Of a DNA stretch of 64,000 bases, positions 35,101-46,390 are shown in pieces (positions within the stretch are counted from its first letter, which is position 1; every line of letters begins with the position of its first letter). The notes beneath the pieces are model-generated. The model saw only the letters and a list, made by a program, of their open reading frames with translations, made no database searches and was not told where the DNA came from. Made by a program: the position numbers and the translations under genes. Source of the DNA: Anodontia alba (taxonomy: Eukaryota; Mollusca; Bivalvia; Lucinida; Lucinidae); contig OZ024829.1 of the NCBI GenBank assembly GCA_964016985.1, positions 71,033,267-71,097,266 on the forward strand, written 5' to 3'.

Positions 35101-36060
35101 ATCATCTGGTTTATATTTATAATATTTCCCTGCCACTGTGCTGTTTACATGTATAAAATCATGATTCTTCAGAAACCACTTAGCCAATTTCTACCAAATT
35201 TCACATTGATCCTTCTGTTGAAATGTGATTGATAGTTTATTCAAATGATCATGCTCCATTGACTGTCAGGCCCATATATTCTTCTTCAAAACTAAGAACT
35301 GCTCAAATGATGATATTTTCATTAGTTATGATGATAGGATTGGAAAAATGTTGCATAACATCTGCATGTCTGCAGTGGTTATGTCACTCAGGTGAGCGAA
35401 CCGTGGCCCATGGGCCTCTTGTTTTCGCTTATTTTCCTAAACCAAAGGGCCAGTTAATTTGAAAATTGGTAGGAAGGATTGGGATGACTTGTAGATATAA
35501 AAATAGCTAAAATCATTCAAATCGGAAATCCAAGAGGGCGGCCATCTTGAAAATCTATTTTTCCCTTCTTCTTCTGAACTGAAAGGCCAATTGACTCGAA
35601 ACTTGATAGGAAGCATCGGAGTGACTTGTAGATGAAAAATAGCTCAAATCGTTGCGATAGGGAATCCCAAATTGCGGCTGTGGTGGCCATCTTGAAAATC
35701 TTGTTTTGAACTTTTTCTCCTGAACCAAAAGGGAAATTGACTTTATGTATATTATATTTCCCTGCCACTGTGCTGTTTACATGTATAAAATCAGGATTCT
35801 TCAGAAACCAATTAGCCAATTGCCTCCAAATTTCACATTGATCCTACTGTTGAAATGTGATTGAGAATTTGTTCAAATGATCATGCTCCATTGACTGTCA
35901 TGCCATATATAATATTCTTCTTCAAAATTAAGAACTGCTTAAAGGTTGATCTTTTCATTAGCTGCGATAACAGGACTGGAAAAATGTTACATAAGATCAG
36001 CATATCTGCAGTGGCTATGTCACTCAGGTGAGCGACCTGTGGCCCGTGGGCCTCTTGTTT
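32174..36060 (+). mobile_element. Family-A element, third level
   Basis: The head AGCTCACCTGAGCACGAAGT is at 32174 after CCCTTTGTTTTATT; the tail at 36031-36060 has CTCAGGTGAGCG, GTGGCCCGTGGGCC and CTCTTGTT. It contains ~145 bp units with TGACTCCAAACTTGCTAGG, GGTGACTTGTAGATCAAAA, GGAAATCCAAGATGGCCGCC and CATCTTGAAAATCTATTTTT. A ~320 bp 3' module follows (from about 35735, TATTTCCCTGCCACTGTGC). Short minus-strand frames across the units are repeat shadows. Confidence 0.88.
33569..35423 (+). mobile_element. Family-A element, innermost of the nest
   Basis: The head AGCTCACCTGAGCTCTGCTC is at 33569 following CTTGAAACTCTTTTTT. The tail at 35391-35423 has CTCAGGTGAGCG, GTGGCCCATGGGCC and CTCTTGTT, followed by TTCGCTTATTTTCC, which is the missing half of the split outer unit. 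The core has ~350 bp units like the 30.4 kb element, and its 3' module (35115-35423) is the same as that of the enclosing element. Confidence 0.88.
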
Positions 36061-38189
36061 GAAAAAGATTTCGTGTCCGCTCTGTAACTCGAATACCCTT
36101 TGGAATATTTCGATGGTACTTGGCAGAAACGTAGAACAGGACCAGATGATGTATCCCTTACAAGAATGACAACTCTGCCTTCCTTACTTTTGGTGTTATC
36201 TCCCTTTGTTATATTTGACAGTGATAATCCATTGATTTTGTGTCCGCTCTGTAAGTCAAAGACCCTCCGGAATATTTTTATGATACTTGGTAGAAGTGTA
36301 GAACAGGACCAGACGACGTGTCATGTACAAGAATGACAACTCTGCCTTTCTTACTTTTGATGTTATCTCCCTTTGTTATGTCTGACAGTGATTATCCATT
36401 GATTTCGTTTCGATCTGTAAGTCAAAGACCTTTTGGAATATTTTTATGATACTTGGTAGAAATATAGAACAGGACCAGATGACATGTCGCATATAAGAAT
36501 GACAACTCTGCCTTTCTTACTTTTGGCATTATCTCCCTTTGTTATATTTGACAGTGATAATCCATTGATTTTGTGTCAGCTCTGTAAGTCAAAGACCCTA
36601 TGGAATATTTTTATAATACTTGGTAGAAATGTAGAACAGAACCAGACAATGTGTCACATACAAGAATGACAACTCTGCCTTTCTAACTTCTGGCGTTATC
36701 TCCCTTTGTTATGTCTGACAGTGATTACCCATTGATTGTGTGTCCGCTCTGTAAGTCAAAGACCTTTTGGAATATTTTTATGATACTTTGTAGAAATGTA
36801 GAACAGGACCAGACGACGTGTCAGGTACAAGAATGGCAACTCTGCCTTTCTTACTTTTTACGTTAACTCCCTTTGTTATGTCTAACAGTGATTATCCATT
36901 GATTTCGTGTCCACTCTGTAAGTCAAAGACCCTTTGGGATATTTTTAACATACTTGGTAGAAATGTAGAACAGGACCAGACAACCTGTCACATAAAAAAT
37001 GACAACTCTGCCTTTCTTTCATTTGGCGTTATCTCCCTTTCTTATGTCTGACAATGATTATCCATTGATTTCGTGTCCGCTCTGTAAGCCAAAAACCCTT
37101 TGGAATATTTTTATGATAATTGGTAGAAATGTAGAACAGGACCAGAGGACTTGTTGTGTACAAGAATGACAACTCTGGCTTTCTTACTTTTTGAGTTGTC
37201 TCCCTGTGTTTTGTTTGAAATAGATTTCTCATCTGCTCTGTAACTAGAATACCCTTCAGAGTAGTTTGATGGTACCTTGTAGAACTGTAGAATAGGACAA
37301 GATGACGTGTTCCTTTCAAGAATGACAACTCTGCCTTCCTTACTTTTGCTGTTATCTCCCTTTGTTGTATTTGACACTGATTATGCATTGATTTAGTGTC
37401 TGCTATGTTAGTCGAACACTCTTTGGAATATGATACTTGGTAGTAATGAAGAAAAGGACCAGACAACTTTGGCTTTTTTACTTTTTGAGTTATCTCCCCT
37501 TCTTGTGTTTGAATTTGATTTCTTGTCTCTGCTCTGTAACAGGAATACTGTACAGAATATTTTGATGATGCTTGGTACAAATGTAGAACAGGACGAGATG
37601 ACGTGTTGCATTCAAGAACGGTAACTGTGGCGGGATCGGGGGTGGGGGTGGGGTGGGTGTGGACATTTGTTTTTTTTCTAAAAAATCTTTTCTAGTTTCA
37701 AAATGATTTCACAGAAATGTTCCTCTTATCCCCCTGTACCGAAATTGCCAAACTGCTGAACAAAATGGTCACAAGAACTAAAAATAGAAAAACCTTTAAA
37801 CAACATCTCCGTGGCCAGTGGCAAGATTTCAAAATAATTTCACATCAATGTTCCCCTTATGCCCCTTTGCCAAAATTGCTAAAATAATTCTGCTCTGCTG
37901 AACAAAATGGTTGCCAGAGCTAAAAATAGAAAAAAAAAACTTTAAAGGACAGGATAAGTAGATGAACCAAATGACTTCTGAAAAATATCTGAACTTGTTT
38001 TTACTTATGGCCTTTTGAAAATTTCAGCATTTTAACCTTGTAAGCAAGATATCTCAAAAACTGTTTAAGCCATTGCCTTGTCATAAGTTTCAATATTTGA
38101 CGTTATTGGAAAATTGTTGCATGCCATCTGCATATCTGCAGTGGCGGTTTCACTCAGGTGAGCGAGTTGTGGCCTGTAGGCCTCTTGTT

Positions 38190-38516
38190 AGTAATGCCCC
38201 TTGGCAAAAAATTGCAATGAAATCTTGTAAGCAAGATATCTCAAAAAAACTATTTGAGCTATTGTATTGAAACTAAATGTGCTGATAGGGGATAAGTAGA
38301 TGACCCAATTAACTTCTGAAAAAAAATCTGATTTTTTTTTACTTATGGCCCTTTGAAAATTTCAGCATTTTAACCTTGTAAGCAAGATATCTCAAAAAAA
38401 CTGTTTAAGCCATTGCCTTGAAACTTGACAGGCTGATAGGGAATGATGAGTAAATGACCTGATTAACTTACAGCAGTTAACTCAGGTGAGTGTTGTGGCC
38501 TATGGGCCTCTTGTTT
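38190..38516 (+). repeat. Minisatellite units and a further family-A tail
   Basis: Two units with CTTGTAAGCAAGATATCTC, TTAAGCCATTGCCTTGAAAC and GATAGGGGATAAGTAGATGA lead into a second tail at 38482-38516 (CTCAGGTGAGTG, GGCCTATGGGCC, CTCTTGTTTT). Its head is not identified, so two tails stand side by side here. Confidence 0.7.
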
Positions 38517-39228
38517 TCTTTCTTTGCAGCCCTTCAGAGGCTGAAACCTTCAAATATTGTAGCCTCGACAATGAAAGACAACAGCAGACGTCTTTGGACT
38601 ACAATATATTTCAAGGCCACGGGCGAAGTCCTGAATAACTATAATCGAAGTTCATTATGTGCTTGTATTAATAATATATAATATATTAATAAACGCCAAA
38701 AAGATTGACTGGAGCAACGCTCAGTAAATAAAGAAGTTTACTTCAAGAAGATTATTCTGTGGAATAATACAGATGGCCATTGACTAGTCAAGAACCAAAA
38801 TATTAAGCTGGGTCCAAACATTAGTTACGTTAGCTAACCAAGACTCAATTTAGTGTGTAGTCAGCATTCTCTTCGCATTGGCACAGTGTTCACCACACTT
38901 GGTTGGAGCTGTACTTGTGATGAAATATTTTGATTAACCAATCCAGGTTAATCAAGCTATAAGCCGGTACAGTTGCCAGACATGTTGTGTCCGACTGTAG
39001 CCAACGCGAAGTCTAGCTTTGTGATTGTTCATGTATTGAAATTTATATTTGTAAGTGTAATTGTATGTTGTATATATTAATGTAAACAAAAATAGTTGAA
39101 AAATCTAACATTGTTAAAGTTTCTGTGTAGAGGTACAGTTAGGCAAACCCAACCCGAAGTATAGTCAAACAGGAAGTCCCACTCGGTGCGTCTTGGCCGC
39201 CCTTGTGCGTAACAATTATGTCTCTTAG
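38517..39228. other. Gene-free stretch before the helicase remnant
   Basis: TTTCTTTGCAG at 38519-38529 is a good splice-acceptor sequence and one frame stays open to about 38681 (KPSNIVASTMKDNSRRLWTT), but no family is recognised and no donor fits, so no gene is called. An AATAAA occurs near 38687. Confidence 0.4.
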
Positions 39229-41378
39229 CTTGATGTTGTTTATCCAAAGGAAGACAGTCTACCTGAATCAAATGCAAATGAAGATGATCTTAACTTGGAA
39301 ACTGAAAATAATGAAGATGAATTTGCAGATTCAGATACTGTTCTTACTTTAAAGAATGGTATAAAAATAAAACGTAGAAAAGTGCAAAAAATTATTCGTT
39401 ATGTTTGATATAATATAAAAACAGACCCTGAAAACTATTGTAGAGAAAAAATAGTTATTTTTACCTTGGAGAATTGAAGGAACAGATATTCTATCTGGAT
39501 TTCCAACATACAAGGACCACTATAATTACATAAAAAGAACTATTGATGCAAAATGCAAGCTATGTGAGCACCATGTAGAAGAAGTTGATGTTGCTAGACA
39601 AATGGCTGAAGCAGAATATGACACATATGATGAAATAGCACCAAATACTCAACAAGCTGAAAGAGATGTCAAAGATGAAGGGGAAGCAGATGCTGCTGAG
39701 TTTGTGTATTTTAACCCTGACAGAATAATTAGAACATAGACAATATGATATTGGGATAGAACTCCAATCCATTTCATCAGTATCATGCATAGATACAAGT
39801 GGTGTTATGTGACCAGATGAAACATACTTTAAACTGGTTCAAAGTTTAAATGTTAGGCAAAGAGAATTTTTTAACCATTTCAGTGGATAAAATTGAAAGA
39901 TGAACCAATCTATGCATTTCTTTCAGATGAACAGGTGTTAGAAAATCTGTTCTCATTACAGCATTGTATCAAACTCTATATAGACATCTTAACTTGAAAG
40001 AAGGTGAAAGCCCAGATGATATTAGAGTCCTTCTCTGTGCTTATACAGGCGAAGCTGCATACAACGTTAATGGGGCTACCATTTCTTCAGCCTTCCATCA
40101 AAAATACAAGCAAACAAGTGAACATTTAACTTCTGGTGAACTCATTCAGAATTAAATACAGAAACCTTAAAGTGATTATCATTGATGAAATATCAATGGT
40201 TGGCAAGCGATTACTAAATTTCATTGACACATGTTTACAACAGTTAACAGGCACAAAGAAGAATTTTGGTGGCACCAGTATAATTGCTGTTGGTGACTTC
40301 TACCAGCTGACTCAAATAATGAGATAAAAAGATGATTTATACTTTTCAGAATTATTGAATCGCCTCCGGGTGAATGAATTAAAAGAAGAAGACAATAAAG
40401 AACTGCAAAAACACAAAACATGCTCTACACTTATTCACTGAAGACAAATTTTTTGACAGGTAAAATGAGAATTTCATCAGTAATGTAGCAGGCAACAAAG
40501 TTACAGTTCCATGTCATGACACCCTTGTTTCAGCAGACATTACAAGAGGACAGCATGAAAAACTTATTCGTTCTCTCCCAAAAGAAGCACAGAAGACTGC
40601 CAACTTACCTCACTTAGTGACTATTGCAGTAGGAATGATATATTACTTAACAGTGAATGTCAGTGTACAGGATGGTTTGACTAATGGATCTACATGTGCT
40701 GTCGAACATATTGAGTACAAATTGGAGGAGACAAACAGGCCGAATATTATTTGGTTGTTACTTGATGTTCCGCATGCTGGTACTGCAACAAGAGATAAAT
40801 ATAGACAGAGAGGGTTCTATGGTACTAATATTGATCCAATGTGTACACCAGTCTTTGATACAGAACGAACATTTATTTATAACCTTAAGACCTTTCAAAG
40901 GATACAGTTTCCACTGTACATAAAGCACAAGATATGACAGTTGATGAATTAGTAGTAGATTTATCTCAAACAAAGCGACGAATCGCATATTCATTATGTT
41001 GCACTCAGCAGTGAGAAATTTGAATAATCTTCACATACTGAATTTAAATGAAGATGCTTTAGCTGTTGATGAGAGTGTACATGTTGAAATGGAAAGATTA
41101 TGAAGAGAAGCCTGTATGGATTTATGTTATGTCCCAGTATGAATCAGCTAAATTCAAAGTGATTTTCCATAATGCACAAGCATTTTTATGATGTGAAGTT
41201 TGAACCAAATTTTCGGGCAGCAGATGTTGTTGCTTTTGCAGAGATAAGGTTTTGTTCACACGATGAAAGCAGTCAGTATGATCTTGAAAATTTTAAACTG
41301 TACAGACATGATGAAAAAGATACTGAAATTCGACTGTATCATGGTCTTGCTTTATATGTGAAAAATTTTGGTTTATGA
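39229..41378 (+). pseudogene. Helentron-type Helitron protein: PIF1-like helicase plus endonuclease (broken)
   Basis: In intact elements this protein (Rep plus helicase, with a C-terminal endonuclease in Helentrons) drives rolling-circle transposition. Reading across frameshifts gives LDVVYPKEDS (39229), IIRYVxYN-KTDPENYCRE (about 39390-39445), PWRIEGTDILSGFPTYKDHY (about 39460), LNVRQREFFNH (39848) and a damaged Walker A, TGVRKSVLITALYQTL (39931; the GKS glycine is replaced). Then come IIIDEISMVG (Walker B, about 40176), AVGDFYQLTQ (about 40288), TVHKAQDMTVDELVVDLSQT (about 40911) and a C-terminal segment at 41158-41378 with KVIFHNAQAF, ADVVAFAE and YHGLALYVKNF. The last resembles the endonuclease/exonuclease/phosphatase-type domain fused in Helentrons. 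No Rep (HUH) region is visible upstream, so it is 5'-truncated as well as frameshifted. Confidence 0.85.
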
Positions 41379-41751
41379 GTGGGAGGGGGAGGGGTGGTAT
41401 CAAATAAGCACTGGTTGTTGACATTTCTTGTTAAAGAAGAGCTGTATATCTTCACCTGTTTAATGTTAAAACTAAACTAATGCTCATGATGTGAGTTCTT
41501 AATCTCTGTGACACTAATTCATACCCCTGGTTTAAGTAATTGTGAAAGACAGTAACTCACTTCAGCTTACATTTCTTGGAATGTCTCGGAACAGGAGCTT
41601 GTGATCTGTGAACATATTTCTTGTATGTTGTTTATCAGCGCAAATTTCATTAAAAGAGGGATATAAATTATGACATACTAGTATACATGTATAGTATACA
41701 TGTATCTATGATTATGTATTGTCACTTACAAAAGTTTGTTTTTGTTGTCAG
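41379..41751. other. Gene-free stretch
   Basis: Non-repetitive sequence between the helicase remnant and the candidate exon. A TATACATGTATAGTATACATGTAT duplication lies at 41683-41705. It ends in TTTGTTTTTGTTGTCAG, a strong acceptor-like tract. Confidence 0.5.
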
Positions 41752-41845
41752 GTATTGGCAGATGTCGCAGTCATCAGGAGAAAGTTCCAGTGAATCTGGT
41801 CCTATTTTAGACTGGGCACTAGTTGACTGTCACGGAGATATAGAG
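41752..41845 (+). CDS. Candidate coding exon, serine-rich and acidic
   Basis: The stretch is bounded by a pyrimidine-rich acceptor (TTTTTGTTGTCAG) ending at 41751 and a donor (GAG|GTTTGT) after 41845. It is open in one frame as YWQMSQSSGESSSESG, then PILDWALVDCHGDIE, with a Met at 41762. It is 94 bp, starts at codon phase 1 and ends at phase 0. It shows no known domain. It could be an internal or first coding exon of a host gene whose next piece might be the exon at 63800, which it would join in frame. Short exons like this can arise by chance, so confidence is limited. Confidence 0.35.
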
Positions 41846-41908
41846 GTTTGTGTCAGATAAAAGTACAAGTATTAGCTTTCACAAAAAGCTTATTTTATGC
41901 TTTGCATA

Positions 41909-41910
<2 letters not shown>

Positions 41911-41967
<57 letters not shown>
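41911..41967. repeat. (TG)n microsatellite
   Basis: An uninterrupted run of about 28 GT dinucleotides in the presumed intron after the candidate exon. A 19 bp A run follows at 42012-42031. Confidence 0.95.
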
Positions 41968-41968
<1 letters not shown>

Positions 41969-42116
41969 TATTTTTCAAGGGGTCATATGTTCCAAAATGG
42001 GTAGTTTCTAATAAAAAAAAAAAAAAAAAAATAGGGAGATAACTTCAGTTGTAAAAAATAAATATTGAGTATGCTCTTCAACATGAATTTTACTCATTTT
42101 AAAGCTGACTTTTTAT

Positions 42117-44060
42117 ACCCCGACATATGAAGTATGTGGGGATATATAGTTTTTGCTTTTCCGTTCGTCCGTTCGTTCGTACGTCCGTTCGTTCGTACGT
42201 TCATTCGTCTTTCCGTCACAGGGTCAAAGTTTTTGCGTTAAAGTTTATAAGACCTCATATTTTGAAGACCCTTTGATGGATTTCATTCATATTTGGCATG
42301 GTGGTAGATATAGGTCTAAAGTTTTTATCAGCACCACCCCGGGGGTGACCTTGGGGTCAAGGTCACGGACTTAGAATTTTCGTAAAAAAGTCAAAGTTTT
42401 TTGTGTTTAAGTTTATATAGCTATATCATCAAGACCCTTGAGGAATTTCATTTATATTTGGCATGTTGGTAGATATCGGCCTAGAGTCTTACTCAGCATG
42501 ATCCCCACCTCGGGTGTGACCGAGGTCAGGGTCACGAACTTAAAATTTTCATATAAAAATAAAAATTTTTGCGTTTAAGTTTTTATAGCCATATCATCAA
42601 GACCTTTTGTTAAATTTCATTATCCCCTAACTGAAAGGTTGAGCGGATATAGCTATCAGCAAGGAATCTGTTAGTCTGTCCGTCCATCTGTTGAAGCATT
42701 ACCGGTATTCGTTCATACTTTATTTTTGTCTTAGGGTCAAAGTTTTTATGTTAAAGTTTGTAAGATCTTATATTATGAAGACCCTTTGATGGATTTCATT
42801 CATATTTGGCATGATGGTAGATATAGGGCTGAAGTTTTTATCAGCACCAACCCTGTCCAGGGGGATAACCTTGAGGTCAAGATCACAGACTAAGAATTTT
42901 CATAAATAAGTCAAAATTTTTGTGTTTATGTTTATATATAGCTATACCATCAAGACCCTTTGAGGAATTTCATTTATATTTTACATGTTGGTAGATATAG
43001 GTCTAGAATTTTACTCAGCATCATCCCCGTCCCGGGGTATGACCTTGAGGTCAAGGTCACAGACTTAGAAATTTCATATAAAAGTAAAAAAAAATTGCAT
43101 CTAAGTTTATATAGCTATACCATCAAGACCTTTTGTTGAATTTCGTTATCCTCCTACCGAGAGGTTGAGGGGATATAGCTATCAGCATGGACTCCATCCG
43201 TCCATCCATCCGTCTGTCTGTCCGTAAACACATAATTGTGCACCCCATAACTCCTAACTACTCTTTGAGCTATTTTCAGGAAACTGTCAGGTTGTAGAGG
43301 GCATTTGGTAGGGGTGTCAGGTACAAGAAAGACAACTCTAACTGACTTGGTCCATGAGTTATCTCCCCTTGTCTCTAGAATTGTAAAAATTTTGTGCGAA
43401 CCATAACTTTAAAACACGTTAAGATATTTTCATGATACTTCACCAGTATGTAGAGGACATTGAGTAGGCATATCACATTCAAGAATGACACTCTGACTCC
43501 ATTCTGCAGTTTTCTCCCTTGGTTATTTAAATCTTGTGCGGGCAGTAACTCTAAAAAATTTTTAAGACATTTTTGTGATACTTTACCGATATTTAGAGGG
43601 CATTGAGTAGGCAGGTCACCTTAACATTTTCATTAAAGTTTATATAGCTATATTATGAAGACCCTTTTGTTACTTTCATTACTATTAAGCATGATGGTAT
43701 ATATAAGTCTAAAGTTTTTCTCAGCACCATCCCCAAGCTGGGGCATGGCTTTTAAGTCAAGGTCACAGACTTTTCATACAAATGTCATTTTTGCTTATAT
43801 TATAAAGACTGATTGATTTCACTAGTATATGGTGATAGTTATAGGGCTAAAGTTTTATTCAGCTCAATCCCTTCACCTGTGCCTGATCTTTGAGGTCAAC
43901 GGCTTCATATTATGTGTGATTGAATTTTTTCAATGTTATAACATATAGCATACAACTGCCATCTCTAGAGTCAAAGCTACATACTTTGTGCTCTTTAAAA
44001 AGTGGCGGAAGTGCTGGTCGGGGGTATACGTGCCCCACTGGGCACTTTGTCGTGTTTTGC
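42117..44060 (+). mobile_element. CCCCGACATATG-headed minisatellite element
   Basis: The head CCCCGACATATGAAGTATGT followed by GGGG (42119-42142) is a hairpin, followed by a CGTTCGTCCG/CGTACGTCCG tract. Units of about 165-175 bp share GTCAAAGTTTTTGCGTTAA, AAGACCCTTTGATGGATTTC, CATATTTGGCATG, GTAGATATAGG and CCTTGAGGTCAAGGTCAC. Two related heads lie inside, near 42630 and 43148 (GGTTGAGNGGATATAGCTAT followed by TCCGTCCATC tracts), so it is a composite. The end near 43990-44060 has AAGTGCTGGTCGGGGGTATA then GTGCCCCACTGGGCACTTTG, a palindrome-bearing tail different from family A. Confidence 0.75.
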
Positions 44061-44114
44061 AGATTGTTTGATTTTCTTCAAGTAAATTTCTGTATGTAAT
44101 TTGGGTACTTTTTT

Positions 44115-45808
44115 AGCTCACTTGAAGAATTCATGGTGAGCTATTGTGATCACGCTATGTACATCGTTGTGCATTGTACAGTGTCCATTGTTCATCAACA
44201 AATTACTTACTTGACATCTCCTCTTCAGCCAATGAACTAATTTCAACCAAACTTTACAGAACTGTTCCCCATATCACCCACTACCAAAATAGCTAAAATT
44301 ATTCCACTCTGCTGAACAAAATGGCCGCCATCTTGAAAATCTATTTTGCGCTTCTTCTCATGAACTGAAAGGCCAACTAACTCGAAACTTGGTAGGAAGC
44401 ATCAGAGTGACTTGTAGATCAAAAATAGCTAAAATTGTTCAGATCTGAAATCTAAGATGGTCGCCATGGCCGTCATCTTGAAAATTTATTTTGTGCTTCT
44501 TCTCCTGAACTGAAAGGCAAGTTGACTCGAAAGTTAGTAGGAAGTATAGGGGCAACTTAAGGATCAAAAATAGCTAAAATTCTTCTGATCGGAAATCCAA
44601 GATGGCCGCTTTGGCCGCCATCTTGAAAATCTATTTTGTGCCTCTTCTGAACTGAAAGTCCAGTTGACTCAAAACTTGGTAGGAAGTATCAGGGTAACCT
44701 GTAGATCAAAAATTGCTAAAATCATTCCGTTTTGAAATCCAAGATGGCTGCCATGGCTGCCATCTCGAAAATCTAACTGTGCTTCTTCTCCTGAACCGAA
44801 AGACCAATTGACTCAAAACTTGATCGGAAGTATTGGGGCAACTTGTAGGTCACAAATAGCTAAAATTGTTCTGATTGGAAATCCAAGATGGCAACCATGG
44901 CCACCATTTTGAAAATTTATTTTGCGCCTTTTCTCCTGAACTGAAAGGCCAGTTGACTCGAAACTTGGGAGGAAGTGTAAGTGACACGTGTAGATTGAAA
45001 ATACCTAAAATCATTCCGTTCAGAAATCCAAGATGTCTGCCATTGCCGCCATCTTGATATCTATTTTGTGCTGCTTCTCCTGAATGGAAAGGCCATTTTC
45101 ATAGAAACTTGATAGAAAGTATCAAAGCTATTAGCAGATTGACTTGAAAGTTGGTAGGAAGTATAGGGGCAGATTGCAGATCAAAAATAGCTAAAATCCT
45201 TCTGATCAGAAATCTAAGAAGGCCACCGTCTTGAAAATCTTTTTTTGTGCCTTTTCTCCTGAACTGAAATTCCAACTGACTCAAAACTTAGTAGGAAGTA
45301 TCAGGGCAACCTGTAGGTCACAAATAGCTAAAATTGTTTGGAAATCCAAGATGGCGGCTATGTCTGCCATCTTTAAAATCTATTTTGCTCTTCTTCTGAA
45401 CTGAAAGGCCAATAAACTGGAAACTTGATAGGAAGTATAAGGGTGACTTGCAGATCAAAAATATCTAAAATTGTTCCGATTGGAAATCCATGATGGCTGC
45501 CATGGTCCCCATCTTGAAATCTACATTTGTATTTTGAAGTACTTCTTGTTAACAGAAAGGCCAATTGACTCGAAACTTGATAGGAAATATCAGGATGACT
45601 AACAGATCTAACAAAGCTAAAATTGTTCCGATTGAAAATCTGTTTGGAACCTCTTCTCTTGGACCGAAAGGCCAGTTGACTCAAAATTTCATTGGAAGTA
45701 TCAAGTTGACTTATTCAAATTGCAGCCCTGAGGTAAAAAAAGGCTTCACCCAGTTGTCACTTGTCTGGTACTCAGGTGAGCGATACAGGTCATCTTGGCC
45801 ATTTTGTT
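44115..45808 (+). mobile_element. Family-A element, diverged copy
   Basis: The head AGCTCACTTGAAGAATTCAT is at 44115 and its return arm GGTGAGCT at 44135; the tail CTCAGGTGAGCG is at 45772, followed by CATCTTGGCCATTTTGTTT. The core is ~145 bp units with GAACTGAAAGGCCAGTTGAC, CGAAACTTGGTAGGAAGTAT and CCGCCATCTTGAAAATCTAT. It is more diverged than other copies, with weaker head and tail palindromes, so probably older. Confidence 0.8.
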
Positions 45809-46225
45809 TATATTTGTTGATATTTTATAAGGAGATAATTCTTACTACCCTATGAAAACAGGTTTTGCACCTATGATTGTTTTTTCTGCTACCTTTAGTT
45901 TTCAAAACATAACCTAAAACATGCTATTATCTAAAAATTCAATCATTTTGCTATTAGAAATTCTTAATTATGACATCCTCATTTGCATAGCGGCTTAGAA
46001 ACCCTGCTGCAAAAAGTACATACCCTTTGTGAAAAAAGTATAGTTTTATTGTGTTTTTCCTCTACATTTGACAAGCAGCTTTAAGCAGTGGTTTAGGATG
46101 GTCGTTTGACATCCCATTGTCAGCGCATGTATCTTAGTAGACATACAACATCAATATGTGTAAGTTAAATCAAGGTAGAGTTGGCATCATGATGTCTAAA
46201 ATTTGATTTTAACTGCACAATACAT
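45809..46225. other. Gene-free stretch
   Basis: AT-rich non-repeated sequence. Its last 25 bases (TTTTAACTGCACAATACATT) recur in inverted orientation at 56904-56930. Confidence 0.6.
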
Positions 46226-46390
46226 TAACCTATAGATAATGTGCTATTCCCTTCTGTATTTCAAATTTTCCACAGAAAAAAACGACTTTTCAGTCATCTT
46301 AAGAAGTCTTAATCCAGAAGGTCTCTTGGGCAGTTACCTGTGTGACGTAACTCTTCCCGCACTTTTAATCACGTGTTAGTTTTCTTTCTG

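Larger units (their letters stand above)
31915..37680 (+). mobile_element. C-tract-headed minisatellite element nested in the 30.4 kb copy
   Basis: It begins TTATGTC followed by 22 consecutive C (31921-31942), then CCCGACTACCAAAGAGGGGT, a hairpin-type head. The core has ~168 bp units with GTGTCCGCTCTGTAA, GATACTTGGTAGAAATGTAG, AGAATGACAACTCTGCC and TTATCTCCCTTTGTTATG. They appear once at 32030-32170 and again from 36062 to about 37625, on either side of another insertion. The end is G-rich (37628-37660) followed by GGACATTTGTTTTT. Host unit sequence (GCCAGTGGTCTGATT...TTTCAAAATGATTTC) is split at its T run. Confidence 0.75.
30374..38189 (+). mobile_element. Family-A element, outermost of a four-level nest
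   Basis: The head AGCTCACCTGAGCTATGCTA is at 30374, with a CATCCGTCGTCCATCC tract. It contains ~350 bp units (CTTCTCCTCTGAAGCC, TTGCTCAAATTT, TACATTTGTATGGGAAAA at 30430-31140) and related units to 31910. It is interrupted there and resumes near 37690 with TTTCAAAATGATTTCACAG. A tail at 38150-38189 has CTCAGGTGAGCG, GTGGCCTGTAGGCC and CTCTTGTT. The pairing of this head with this tail is inferred from the interrupted unit. Confidence 0.7.

Noticed and set aside
38490..38681. Exon-like frame after TTTCTTTGCAG
   Set aside because: The Met start lies in the tail of a repeat element, no donor site fits the open frame, and no homology is recognised.
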